Of a stretch of DNA of 64,000 nt, positions 34,702 through 42,854 are shown in pieces. The translations under genes and the position numbers were made by a program. The notes below the pieces were generated by a model. That model had not been told where the DNA came from and ran no database searches. It saw only the letters and a list, made by a program, of their open reading frames with translations. This stretch comes from Methylobacterium sp. 10. GTDB taxonomy: Bacteria > Pseudomonadota > Alphaproteobacteria > Rhizobiales > Beijerinckiaceae. How positions within the stretch are numbered: the first letter of the stretch is position 1; each line of letters starts with the position of its first letter. The stretch is taken from NCBI RefSeq assembly GCF_000519085.1, contig NZ_KI912577.1, forward strand, positions 4,582,035-4,646,034, in the 5' to 3' direction.

Positions 34702-36792
34702 TCATCCCTCCTCCGGAATCCAGCCGATGGATTGCCGCAGGAATCCCATGCCGAGGGCGAGGAAAGCGGCCGTCTCCGAATTGTCCTTGCCGTAGCCATG
34801 GCCACCGGCCGCCGGTTCGAAGAAGGCCGGATCGTAACCGAGATGGCGCAGTTTCTCCGCCATCTTGCGGGCATGTCCCGGATGGACGCGGTCGTCCCGT
34901 CGTGTGGTGGCGATGAGGATCGGCGGATAGGGCTTGCCCGCTTCCGCCATGTGGTAGGCCGAGATGGCGCCGAGGAAGCTCCAATCCGCCTCCACATCGG
35001 GGTCGCCGTATTCGGCGACCCAGCTCGCACCCGCCAGGAGCTTCGAATAGCGCCGCATGTCGATGAGGGGGATCGTGCAGAACAGGGCGCCGAAGCACTC
35101 GGGATAGCGGGTCAGCATGTTGGCGATGAGGAGCCCGCCGTTCGAGCCGCCCTGCGCGGCGATGCGCCGGGGCCTCGTGACGCCGCGCGCCACGAGGTCC
35201 GCCGCCACCGCGGCGAAATCGTCATGCGCCAGCGCCTTGCCCTCGCGCCGCCCGGCCTGGTGCCAGCGCGTGCCGAACTCGCCGCCGCCGCGGATGTTGG
35301 CGACGACGCCCGTGCCGCCCTTCTCCAGCCAGAGCTTGCCGAGCACGGCCTGATAGGTCGGCAGCAGGGAGATCTGGAACCCGCCATAGGCGGAGAGGTG
35401 AACGGGCGCGTCGCCGGTGACCCCGGCGGGGCCGACCTGGACATAGGGAATGCGCTCCCCGTCCACCGAGACGGCCTCGTGGCGGGTGACCGCGAGGCCG
35501 TCCGTGTCGAAGGCCGGTGGCGTCGTGCGCAGGATGGTGGGAGCCGAGAGGTCGCCGGGGATCGACAGCAGCGTCGGCGGTGTCAGCGGATCCTGAACCA
35601 TCGCGAGGAGCGAACCGTCCGACTCGCTCGGCTCGGAATCGAAGGGCCAGACCGAGACCGAGCCGATGTCCGGCAGGCCTGGTAGGCTCAGGCGGTTCCA
35701 GCCGCCCTCCCCTGGTTCGAACACGCTGTAGGCGGGACGGAGGTCGTCGAGGGCATCGACGATGAGGCGCGGGCCGGCCCAGGAGACGTTCTGCAGCGCT
35801 CGTCGCTCCGAAGGCTCCCACAGCACGGTGAAGGCACGGTCGCCGTGGAGGAAGGCCGGCAGGGCGATGGCGAGCACCGTATCGGCGGCGTGAAGGCTGC
35901 CGCCCACCTCCCAAACGGAGCGCGTGCGGATGACGAGATGGTCACCGTGGAGAGAAATCTCGGCGTCGGTGGGGGCGTCGAGGCGATGGGTCGGCCCCGT
36001 CCGGTCGCCGATATGCACGGTGCCGTCGAAGAAGCCGGTGCGCTCCATGAACACCACGCGCTCCGTTGGCGCGTCGTGGTCGACCCCGCCCCAGAGGCCC
36101 ATATTCTCGGGCGCGGTCTCGAACAGGATGGTCGCCGCGAGCGGGTCGGTGCCGCGCGTCCAGAGCCGCACGGTGCGGGAATAGCCGGACCGGGTGGCCA
36201 TGCCCTCGCCGAGCGCGCTCGACAGGATCAGGGTGTCGCGGTCGAGCCAATCCGCCCCGCCCTTCGCCTCGGGGAGGGTGAACCCGTCGGCGACGAAGCT
36301 CAGCGTCGGCAGGTCGAACTCGCGCAGGATGGTGGCGTCGCCCCCTCCCCGGCTCAGCTTCACCAGGGCACGGTCGTGGCTGCCGGGGATGAGCGTCGCG
36401 CCGCTCCAGACCCAGTCGACCCCTTCCGCTTTGGCCAAGGCGTCGATGTCGAGGAGGATCTCCCAGGTGGGTGTGCCGGCGCGGTAGGAGACTTCGTCCG
36501 TGCGGCGCCACAGGCCCAGGGGATGCTCGGCATCGCGCCAGATGTTGTAGAGGAGCCGGCCGCGCCGTGACACGAGGGGGATTTTGTCAGGCCGGTCGAG
36601 GATGGCCTTCACCGCCCCGCGGTCGCGCTCCATGACAGGGTCGGTGAAGCGCGCCAGCGTCTCGGCATTGCGCGCCTCGACCCAGGCGATGGCCTCCGCG
36701 CCCTCCACCTCTTCGAGCCAGAGATGGGGGTCGTCATCCGGCTCGGCGCGGGTGGGGCGGGGATCAAAGGAGGGGGGCGTCGGCTGGATCAT
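34702..36792 (-). CDS. Prolyl oligopeptidase family serine peptidase (S9A)
   Basis: A 696-residue cytoplasmic serine peptidase with an N-terminal beta-propeller (about 70-420) and a C-terminal alpha/beta-hydrolase domain. The nucleophile lies in RIAAQGGSNGGLLIANM; the Asp is in RRDDRVHPGHARKMAE and the His in AAGGHGYGK. The opening DPHLWLEEVEGAEAIAWVEA is typical for the family. It would cut short peptides after proline or related residues. It has no signal peptide and stands alone, convergent with SURF1. Confidence 0.9.
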   Translation of the reverse strand: MIQPTPPSFDPRPTRAEPDDDPHLWLEEVEGAEAIAWVEARNAETLARFTDPVMERDRGAVKAILDRPDKIPLVSRRGRLLYNIWRDAEHPLGLWRRTDEVSYRAGTPTWEILLDIDALAKAEGVDWVWSGATLIPGSHDRALVKLSRGGGDATILREFDLPTLSFVADGFTLPEAKGGADWLDRDTLILSSALGEGMATRSGYSRTVRLWTRGTDPLAATILFETAPENMGLWGGVDHDAPTERVVFMERTGFFDGTVHIGDRTGPTHRLDAPTDAEISLHGDHLVIRTRSVWEVGGSLHAADTVLAIALPAFLHGDRAFTVLWEPSERRALQNVSWAGPRLIVDALDDLRPAYSVFEPGEGGWNRLSLPGLPDIGSVSVWPFDSEPSESDGSLLAMVQDPLTPPTLLSIPGDLSAPTILRTTPPAFDTDGLAVTRHEAVSVDGERIPYVQVGPAGVTGDAPVHLSAYGGFQISLLPTYQAVLGKLWLEKGGTGVVANIRGGGEFGTRWHQAGRREGKALAHDDFAAVAADLVARGVTRPRRIAAQGGSNGGLLIANMLTRYPECFGALFCTIPLIDMRRYSKLLAGASWVAEYGDPDVEADWSFLGAISAYHMAEAGKPYPPILIATTRRDDRVHPGHARKMAEKLRHLGYDPAFFEPAAGGHGYGKDNSETAAFLALGMGFLRQSIGWIPEEG

Positions 36793-36890
36793 GCCCCGAA
36801 ACTAGGATGATTCCACCGGAATGGCGACGACTTCCGAGCGGAATCGGACCCCCCTTTCGAGCGGTACGCGACGGGTTTTCGCGCGGACCT

Positions 36891-37142
36891 CTAACCCTCG
36901 AGCGTTCCCCAGCTCGGCTTCCAGGCGCTTTGCGGATCGATCACCACGATTTCCATGCCGCCCTCGTTGGCCACGTGGACGGCGATGCCGAAGGCCTGGG
37001 CGATGGGCATCACGCCGGTGGTGCTGAACTGGCGTCCGTCGGCGAGCTTGACCTCGCCCTTCACCTCGTCGCCGGCCTTCGACAGGCAGAGCGTGACCGC
37101 GGTGACGACGGGGGCGTGAACGCGCCGGAAGACGTTGGGCAT
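36891..37142 (-). CDS. Small hypothetical protein downstream of rpsI
   Basis: An 83-residue protein, predicted beta-rich, reading MPNVFRRVHAPVVTAVTLCL, then EVKGEVKLADGRQFSTTGVM and ending SAWKPSWGTLEG. It appears soluble. It lies after the rplM-rpsI operon but is separated from it by a terminator hairpin at 37175-37199, so it may have its own promoter. I do not recognise the family. Confidence 0.55.
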   Translation of the reverse strand: MPNVFRRVHAPVVTAVTLCLSKAGDEVKGEVKLADGRQFSTTGVMPIAQAFGIAVHVANEGGMEIVVIDPQSAWKPSWGTLEG

Positions 37143-37174
37143 CGAGGGACCTCGGACTGTGTCGCGACAAACGA

Positions 37175-37199
37175 AAAGGGCGGCACGAGGCCGCCCTTT
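37175..37199 (-). terminator. Intrinsic terminator of the rplM-rpsI operon
   Basis: A 10-bp perfect stem (37175-37184 pairing with 37190-37199) with a 5-base loop. Read on the minus strand, the second arm is followed by TTTTCGTTT, giving a U-rich run. It lies 26 bases after the rpsI stop. Confidence 0.85.
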
Positions 37200-37224
37200 C
37201 CAAAACCTGAGAGAACCGAAACGC

Positions 37225-37704
37225 TCAGCGCTTCGAGAACTGGAAGCTGCGGCGAGCCTTCTTGCGGCCGTACTTCTTGCGCTCGACCACGCGGCTGTCG
37301 CGGGTCAGGAAGCCTTCGCGCTTCAGGGGCGCGCGCAGCTCCGGCTCGTAGTAGGTGAGCGCCTTCGACAGGCCGTGGCGGACGGCGCCGGCCTGACCGG
37401 AGAGACCGCCGCCATGCACCGTGACCGTGATGTCGTACTGGTCGACGCGGTTGGCGATGGTGAGGGGCTGACGCAGGATCATGCGCAGCACGGGACGGGC
37501 GAAGTAGGTCTCGACCGCGCGGCCGTTGACCACGACGGTGCCGTTGCCGGGCTTGATCCAGACGCGGGCGACCGCGTCCTTGCGCTTGCCGGTGGCATAG
37601 GCGCGGCCCTGGGCGTCGAGCTTCTGAACGTGGACGGGGGCCGCGTTCTCGGGATCTTCGACGTTGGCGCGGTTCAGGTCGGAGAGGGACTGGAGGGTCG
37701 CCAT
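37225..37704 (-). CDS. rpsI: Small-subunit ribosomal protein uS9
   Basis: A 159-residue S9 protein. The conserved core (GRAYATGKRKDAVARVWIKP, DITVTVHGGGLSGQAGAVRH, GFLTRDSRVVERKKYG) and the basic tail ending SFQFSKR, which contacts P-site tRNA, are intact. The N-terminal 30 residues are a family-typical extension in alphaproteobacteria. The ATG at 37704 lies 2 bases from the rplM stop; the long upstream frame is overlap with rplM. Confidence 0.97.
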   Translation of the reverse strand: MATLQSLSDLNRANVEDPENAAPVHVQKLDAQGRAYATGKRKDAVARVWIKPGNGTVVVNGRAVETYFARPVLRMILRQPLTIANRVDQYDITVTVHGGGLSGQAGAVRHGLSKALTYYEPELRAPLKREGFLTRDSRVVERKKYGRKKARRSFQFSKR

Positions 37705-37706
37705 GA

Positions 37707-38168
37707 TCAAGCGCTCACGTTCTTGCGGTTGAGGCTGCCGACGTCGAGCGCCTGCGGCTGCTGGGCGGTGTGGGGATGCTCGGTGCCCTTGTAGACCCGG
37801 AGGTTGCCCATGATCTGGCGGAACAGCGGTCCACGGGGGAGCATGCGCTCCACGGCCTTCTCGACCACGCGCTCGGGGAACCGGCCGTCGAGGATGAACT
37901 TCGCGGTCCGCTCCTTGATGCCGCCCGGGTAGCCGGTGTGGTGGTAGTACACCTTCTGCTCGCGCTTGCGGCCGGTGAACTTCACCTTCTCGGCGTTGAT
38001 GACGATGACGTTGTCGCCGCAATCGACGTGGGGCGTGTAGGAAGGCTTGTGCTTTCCACGCAGGCGCATCGCGATGATGGTGGCGAGCCGGCCGACGACC
38101 AGACCCTCCGCATCGACGATGATCCACTTCTTGTCGACGTCGGCGGGCTTCAGAGAAAAGGTCTTCAT
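37707..38168 (-). CDS. rplM: Large-subunit ribosomal protein uL13
   Basis: A 153-residue L13 protein starting MKTFSLKPADVDKKWIIVDA, with GRLATIIAMRLRGKHKPSYT, NAEKVKFTGRK, YYHHTGYPGGIKE and MLPRGPLFRQIMGNLRVYKG. It is the first gene of the rplM-rpsI operon found in most bacteria. The start at 38168 is chosen from the family; the open frame extends further upstream without support. Confidence 0.97.
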   Translation of the reverse strand: MKTFSLKPADVDKKWIIVDAEGLVVGRLATIIAMRLRGKHKPSYTPHVDCGDNVIVINAEKVKFTGRKREQKVYYHHTGYPGGIKERTAKFILDGRFPERVVEKAVERMLPRGPLFRQIMGNLRVYKGTEHPHTAQQPQALDVGSLNRKNVSA

Positions 38169-38668
38169 CCCGTGGCGTTCCGTATGATGTCTTGCAAAAC
38201 GATGCGCCGCCACGTGAGACACGCAGCGGCGTTGGAGGCTGCAATACGGGGCGACGGCTGAGTCGTCAAGGCATTTCCGGTGAGGGGAATTGGCAAAAAC
38301 CTCAAGGAAACGAAGCATTTCGGTGCTGAGGTATCAGGATACCGCATCTGATGAGCCTGGATGTGGAGCAGGCCGTCAAGCCGGGGCCGCGCAGCGAAGG
38401 CCGGAATCCGGGCACACCTCGTCTCCTCCCTCCCCGCGCGCGGCCAAGGCATTCACAGAGTTCGCCGTATGCGCGGCTCTCCTCCCCCTTGTGGGGAGGA
38501 TTTGGAGGTGGGGGTGGCCCCGCCAGCCTCAGTCGCCCGAGGGTCGCCCAACCACCCCCACTCCTAACCTCTCCCCACAAGGGGGAGAGGGACGCGGTCT
38601 GCCTGCACGACAAGATTGGTGCATGAGGAGTGGCGACCTGCGCCCATCGCGAGGTCACGCAGCGAAGC
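38169..38668. other. Intergenic region with rplM promoter and a repeat pair
   Basis: This 500-base region carries the rplM promoter (near 38170-38290) and the large imperfect inverted repeat at 38477-38591. Open frames that cross it on both strands are low-complexity shadows of the repeat. No gene is supported. Confidence 0.55.
38477..38591. repeat. Large imperfect inverted repeat of C/G-rich palindromic units
   Basis: Arms at about 38477-38516 and 38552-38591 are nearly reverse complements. Each arm contains its own smaller palindrome around CTCCCCCTTGTGGGGAG. The unit resembles the simpler C/G hairpins at 42663-42687 and 51196-51223, so it appears to be a dispersed REP-like intergenic element. 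It is not coding. It may act as a transcript end or protein-binding site. Confidence 0.7.
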
Positions 38669-39097
38669 TCACCGCACCGGCGGGATCGAGTACGTCCCCG
38701 TGGCGTGGCAGACGAGATCGTCGGAGCCCGGCGCGGTGAGGAGGGCCTCCCCCACCGCGAGGCGCTTGCCGAGCTTCAGGAGGCGGGCCTCGGCGACGAG
38801 CCCGGTGGGGCCGGGCTTTCTCAGGAAGTTGAAGGAGAGGTTCGTCGTCACGGCGAGGCCCACCGGGCCGATGCTGGCGAGGATCGCCGCGTAGAGGGCG
38901 TAATCGGCCAGCGCCATCATGGCCGGGCCGGAGACCGTGCCGCCGGGGCGGAGGAAGCGCTCGTGATGGTCGAGGCGCATCCGCGCGGAGAGCGGCCCCA
39001 CCGCCTCCAGATGGAAGAAGCGCCCGTCATGGTTCATCTGCGGAAAGTCCCGCTCCAGGAAGGCGATGGTTTCAGTGAGGCTCATGGTCGTCGTCAT
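38669..39097 (-). CDS. PaaI-family hotdog-fold thioesterase
   Basis: A 142-residue single hotdog domain from the ATG at 39097. The active-site region shows RPGGTVSGPAMMALADYALY, the usual helix of the fold, and LAVTTNLSFNFLRKPGP with the conserved Asn. It should hydrolyse acyl-CoA thioesters, perhaps aromatic or medium-chain, as a tetramer in the cytosol. The upstream frame extension to 39208 overlaps the divergent CoA-binding gene's 5' end and is rejected. Substrate unknown. Confidence 0.85.
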   Translation of the reverse strand: MTTTMSLTETIAFLERDFPQMNHDGRFFHLEAVGPLSARMRLDHHERFLRPGGTVSGPAMMALADYALYAAILASIGPVGLAVTTNLSFNFLRKPGPTGLVAEARLLKLGKRLAVGEALLTAPGSDDLVCHATGTYSIPPVR

Positions 39098-39181
39098 GGC
39101 TCGCCTTGCAGCACGGGGCGCGATGGCGGACAAGTCTGCGATCCTGTCCCGCAAGAACCTGCCCGTCACGCAAGAGTCCCG

Positions 39182-39724
39182 ATGACCGACCCCGTCGCCG
39201 CCCGTCACGACCGCTATCCCGATGCGCTGATCCGCCGGCTCCTCACGGAGACGAAGACCATCGCCCTCGTGGGCGCGTCCGCGAACCCGGCCCGGCCGAG
39301 CTGGATCGTGCTGAAATACCTGCTCTCGCGCGGCTACGACGTGATCCCGGTCAATCCCGGCCTCGCCGGGCAGATGCTGCTGGGCAAGCCCGTCGCCGCC
39401 CGCCTCGCCGACCTCCCCGGCCCCGTCGACATGGTCGAGATCTTTCGCAATTCCGCCGCCGCCGGCGGCCTCGTGGACGAGGCCCTCGCCTTGCCGGTGC
39501 TGCCGAAGATCGTCTGGATGCAGCTCGGCGTCCGCGATGACGCCGCCGCCGCCCGCGCCGAGGCGGCTGGCATCCAGGTGATCATGAACCGCTGCCCCAA
39601 GATCGAGTACGGGCGGATCTCCGGTGAGATCGGCTGGACCGGGGTGAACTCTCGGATCTTGAGTTCGAAGCGGCCGGTTTTGGGGGGTAAGGGGGTTCAG
39701 CGGTTGACGATTGAGCGGGGGTGA
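39182..39724 (+). CDS. CoA-binding domain protein (YccU type)
   Basis: A 180-residue Rossmann-fold protein starting MTDPVAARHDRYPDALIRRL. It has the CoA-binding pattern TIALVGASANPARPSW, GYDVIPVNPGLAGQMLLGKP, VDMVEIFRNS and IVWMQLGVRD, with a conserved cysteine in IMNRCPKIEYGR. It resembles E. coli YccU and the binding domain of acyl-CoA synthetases; its role is not established. It is divergent from the thioesterase and ends where the AT-rich island begins. Confidence 0.88.
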   Translation: MTDPVAARHDRYPDALIRRLLTETKTIALVGASANPARPSWIVLKYLLSRGYDVIPVNPGLAGQMLLGKPVAARLADLPGPVDMVEIFRNSAAAGGLVDEALALPVLPKIVWMQLGVRDDAAAARAEAAGIQVIMNRCPKIEYGRISGEIGWTGVNSRILSSKRPVLGGKGVQRLTIERG

Positions 39725-39810
39725 CGTCCGGTACCCGCAATTCTAAGTAGTCCTATAAGATTTCGGTTGAAAATTTTTGTTCTTGTTTTATTCTCTGGGG
39801 AGGATAGGCG

Positions 39811-40890
39811 ATGTCACGTACGCATCGTCATGGCGGGATGTTGCGAATGTTGAATAATCTTCGTCTTACAAAGTTTGAGAATGTCGATCTTGAGGATGAA
39901 TTTTTTGACAGCCTAAAGCAAGACTATCCCGGGTTTGAAAAGTGGTTTTCCGGCAAGGCTAAAGAGCCTGTTTATGTCGTTGACAACATCACCAAACAAG
40001 GAATCCGAGGGTTCTTGTATCTCAAAGTAGAGAATGGAGTTGTTAGTGACGTTTATCCAAAAATGCCGAAGGCAAAAAGGCTAAAGATCGGGACATTAAA
40101 GATAATTGCGCACGGAACAAAGCTCGGAGAGCGCGTTCTAAAGAAGGCATTTGATACGGCTATTGCCGAGAACGCTTCGGAAATTTATGTCACGATACTT
40201 CCTAAGCATGCAGCTCTTATTCAATTATTCGAGCGATATGGGTTTAAACATCACGGAACAAAAAATAGCGAACATGTCTTTGTCAGAGATATGACAAGTT
40301 TCTCCGGTGATATAATAAAAGACTATCCATTAATTTCATTAAAAAATAAAAGATACTTCATGCTGGCGATATATCCCGAGTATCATACAAAACTTTTTCC
40401 AGACTCAATTCTTCACAACGAAGACTCAGATATAGTACAAGATGTAAGCTATACAAATACTATACATAAAGTTTATATCGCGAAACTTTCGCTCACACGT
40501 ATGTCGCGCGGAGATGTTGTGGTTATGTACCGGACAACAGATCGTGCTGGGCAGGCGCGTTTTCGATCCGTTATCACTTCTGTTTGTGTAGTCGAAGAAG
40601 TACGCTCTAAAAAAGATTTTAGTAGTGTAAATGAATTTTTGAGATTTTCTGTTCCACATAGTGTATTTTCAGTCCAAGAACTTCGGAAGATGTACGCGGA
40701 ATTTGATCGGATGTATGTTGCTCGTATGACATACAATGCTGCTTTTACTAAGCGCGTTATTCGTGATAAGCTTCTAGATGAGGTCGGTATCAGCGAGCAG
40801 CCTCGTTGGGATTTGCGTGAGCTGACCAATAAGCAAACCCGCCATCTTGCAGAGCTTGGTGTTTTAAATGAGCGTATTATTATCGATTAA
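39811..40890 (+). CDS. GNAT acetyltransferase fused to a PUA/EVE-like domain, in an AT-rich island
   Basis: A 359-residue protein with a strong GGGGAGGA ribosome binding site 6-7 bases before the ATG. Residues 50-165 form a GNAT domain: the acetyl-CoA loop AHGTKLGERVLKKAFDTAI and the closing LIQLFERYGFKHHG. Residues 190-320 (RYFMLAIYPEYHTKLFPDS, SRGDVVVMYRTTDRAGQARF, ITSVCVVEEV) look like a PUA/EVE-type RNA- or modified-base-binding fold, followed by a helical tail. Codon use is AT-biased, unlike every neighbour, pointing to recent acquisition. It overlaps the following ASCH gene by 23 bases, so they are translated together. I infer a role in RNA or nucleotide modification; the substrate is unknown. 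Confidence 0.8.
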   Translation: MSRTHRHGGMLRMLNNLRLTKFENVDLEDEFFDSLKQDYPGFEKWFSGKAKEPVYVVDNITKQGIRGFLYLKVENGVVSDVYPKMPKAKRLKIGTLKIIAHGTKLGERVLKKAFDTAIAENASEIYVTILPKHAALIQLFERYGFKHHGTKNSEHVFVRDMTSFSGDIIKDYPLISLKNKRYFMLAIYPEYHTKLFPDSILHNEDSDIVQDVSYTNTIHKVYIAKLSLTRMSRGDVVVMYRTTDRAGQARFRSVITSVCVVEEVRSKKDFSSVNEFLRFSVPHSVFSVQELRKMYAEFDRMYVARMTYNAAFTKRVIRDKLLDEVGISEQPRWDLRELTNKQTRHLAELGVLNERIIID

Positions 40891-41299
40891 ACCTGTGTTT
40901 GCAGAGAAAATTTTGAGTGGAGAGAAGAGATTCGAGTTTAGAAGATCTATTTATGCCGATATGGATGTAAAGGTTGCTCTTATTTATTCGACAAGTCCAG
41001 TGAAGCGAATTGTCGGCGAATTTGATATAAACGAAGTCATTTTTGGGCCGCCAGAAGCACTGTGGGAGAAAACTCATCATAGCGCTGGAATTGATTACTT
41101 GTATTATTCGGAATATTTCAAAGGAAGAAAAACTGCCTTTGCTTTGGTGGTAGGAAACGTGAAGAGGTATGAGATTCCAATTGATCCTTCTGTATCAATT
41201 TTTAATTTTACGCCCCCGCAATCATTCATGTATTATCCTCGTAAATCAAATTGCGTCAACAAAAGAGAGAAGGCGCAGAATTTTAAGTTTGATTTTTAG
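40868..41299 (+). CDS. ASCH-domain protein, partner of the GNAT-PUA gene
   Basis: A 143-residue ASCH protein (PUA-like superfamily). It opens LLSIKPVFAEKILSGEKRFE then FRRSIYADMDVKVALIYSTS, the diagnostic ASCH start with the conserved Gly-Glu-Lys and Glu-Phe-Arg residues. PVKRIVGEFDINEV and YFKGRKTAFALVVGNVKRYE follow. ASCH proteins bind RNA or nucleosides; E. coli YqfB hydrolyses N4-acetylcytidine. Pairing with an acetyltransferase suggests a modify-and-remove or modify-and-read system, which is inference. It shares the AT-rich codon use and ends in convergent overlap with the MHS transporter (41296-41299). Confidence 0.82.
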   Translation: MSVLLSIKPVFAEKILSGEKRFEFRRSIYADMDVKVALIYSTSPVKRIVGEFDINEVIFGPPEALWEKTHHSAGIDYLYYSEYFKGRKTAFALVVGNVKRYEIPIDPSVSIFNFTPPQSFMYYPRKSNCVNKREKAQNFKFDF

Positions 41300-42588
41300 G
41301 TATTCGCTATTGTGGAGTCTTTCGTCTCCTTCATCAAAGCGACAGCCCCAAAACTAACCCCAGCCGCCACAGCCAGATACAACCCAACCCAACCGATCCC
41401 ACCCCACTCACTCAGCCGCTGCGCCAGATACGGCGCGGCGGAGGCGCCCAGAATGCCGGCGAGGTTGTAGGTCACCGAGGCGCCGGTGTAGCGGACGCGG
41501 GTGGGGAAGAGCTCGGGCAGGAGCGCGCCCATGGGCCCGAAGAGCCAGCCCATGGCGAAAAGGCCGAGGCAGAGGAAGCCGAGCACCAGGCCGCCCTGCC
41601 CGCTTCCCAGCATCGGGCCGAGGAGCAGGCCGAGCGACGCGGTGAAGGCGAGGCCGGTGAGGAGGACGGGGCGGCGGCCGTAGCGGTCGGCGGCCCAGCC
41701 CGAGAGCGGGATTCCGAGGGCCATGAACAGCACGGCGACGCATTCGAACAGCAGGAAGGTCGGCCGGTCGAAGCCGAGTTTCGAGACGCCGTAGCTCAGG
41801 GCGAAGACGGTGGAGAGGTAGAACACCGCGTAGCAGGCCACCATGGCGAAGGTGCCGAGCAGGGTCGCCTTGATGTACTTGGTGAAGATGACGGCGAGCG
41901 GCACGCGTTCCGGCGCAGCCTTCTCCATCGCCGCCTTGAACACCGGCGTCTCGGTGAGTTTCAGCCGGACATAGAGCCCGACGCCCACGAGCAATGCGGA
42001 GGCGAGGAACGGGATGCGCCAGCCCCAGGCCTGGAAATCGGCCGGGGTCAGGGCGAGCGCGAGGCCGAGGAAGCCGAGATTGGCGGTGATGAAGCCCACC
42101 GGCGCGCCGAGCTGCGGGAAGATGCCGTAGAGGGCGCGCCGCCCCGGCGGGGCGTTCTCCACCGCCAGCAGCGCCGCGCCGCCCCATTCGCCGCCGAACC
42201 CGATGCCCTGGCCAAAGCGCAGGACGCAGAGGGCGAAAGGCGCCCACCATCCGGCGGTGGCATAGGTCGGCAGGCAGCCGATGAGCACGGTGGAGACACC
42301 CATGATCATCAGGGAGGCCACCAGCGTCGCCTTGCGCCCGACCCTGTCGCCGAAATGCCCGAAGAACGCCGCCCCGAGGGGCCGCGCGATGAAGGCGATG
42401 GAGAAGGTGGCGAAGGCCGCCAGGGTCTGCACCGAGGGATCGTCGGCCGAGAAGAAGATCGGCCCGATCACCAGGGCGGCGGCCGTGGCGTAGACGTAGA
42501 AATCGTAGAACTCGATCGCCGTGCCGACGAAGCTGGCGATGAGGATCTTGGCGGCGGAGACGGGCGGGGGCGGAGCGGGCTGGAGCAT
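41296..42588 (-). CDS. MHS-family major facilitator (metabolite:proton symporter), second copy
   Basis: A 430-residue, 12-helix transporter starting MLQPAPPPPVSAAKILIASF; the frame upstream to 42708 is not needed. Family motifs: FVGTAIEFYDFYVYATAAAL, FIARPLGAAFFGHFGDRVGR, GQGIGFGGEWGGAALLAVEN and PQLGAPVGFITANLGF. It keeps the canonical GGEWGG that the first copy at 27842-29173 lacks. Likely substrates are organic acids or osmolytes. Its 3' end abuts the foreign ASCH gene, so the island inserted right behind this transporter. Confidence 0.88.
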   Translation of the reverse strand: MLQPAPPPPVSAAKILIASFVGTAIEFYDFYVYATAAALVIGPIFFSADDPSVQTLAAFATFSIAFIARPLGAAFFGHFGDRVGRKATLVASLMIMGVSTVLIGCLPTYATAGWWAPFALCVLRFGQGIGFGGEWGGAALLAVENAPPGRRALYGIFPQLGAPVGFITANLGFLGLALALTPADFQAWGWRIPFLASALLVGVGLYVRLKLTETPVFKAAMEKAAPERVPLAVIFTKYIKATLLGTFAMVACYAVFYLSTVFALSYGVSKLGFDRPTFLLFECVAVLFMALGIPLSGWAADRYGRRPVLLTGLAFTASLGLLLGPMLGSGQGGLVLGFLCLGLFAMGWLFGPMGALLPELFPTRVRYTGASVTYNLAGILGASAAPYLAQRLSEWGGIGWVGLYLAVAAGVSFGAVALMKETKDSTIANT

Positions 42589-42662
42589 GTGCGGCGCTAT
42601 AGCCGCAGGCGCGGACCAGTGCCATGCGAATTCGTGCAGGATCGTGCCGGAGGGATCGTCCC

Positions 42663-42687
42663 CCTCTCCCCGCCCGGCGGGGAGAGG
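42663..42687. repeat. C/G-rich hairpin of the dispersed repeat type
   Basis: A perfect 12-bp stem, CCTCTCCCCGCC at 42663-42674 with its complement at 42676-42687, separated by one base. It is the same C/G palindrome as at 51196-51223 and inside 38477-38591. It lies between the transporter start and metY; no U-tract follows. Confidence 0.65.
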
Positions 42688-42854
42688 CGTCATCCACCCT
42701 CGCGACACCGCCCACCCTTGACCCGCGCGCGTCGTCCGCCATAAAGAACTTCTGTTCGTTTAAGCGGAACGAGGGCGTGCCTCCTCTTCCGTCTGGCCCG
42801 GCACAGGCGCTAGAACGACGTCCAGTGCGTGCCCGCCGGCCCCCGGAGGAAGTG

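Noticed and set aside
39334..39600. Minus-strand frame inside the CoA-binding gene
   Set aside because: Shadow of a well-supported plus-strand gene.
42690..42854. SAM-II-type riboswitch in front of metY
   Set aside because: Expected in some alphaproteobacterial met genes, but I could not see the conserved pseudoknot sequence elements here.
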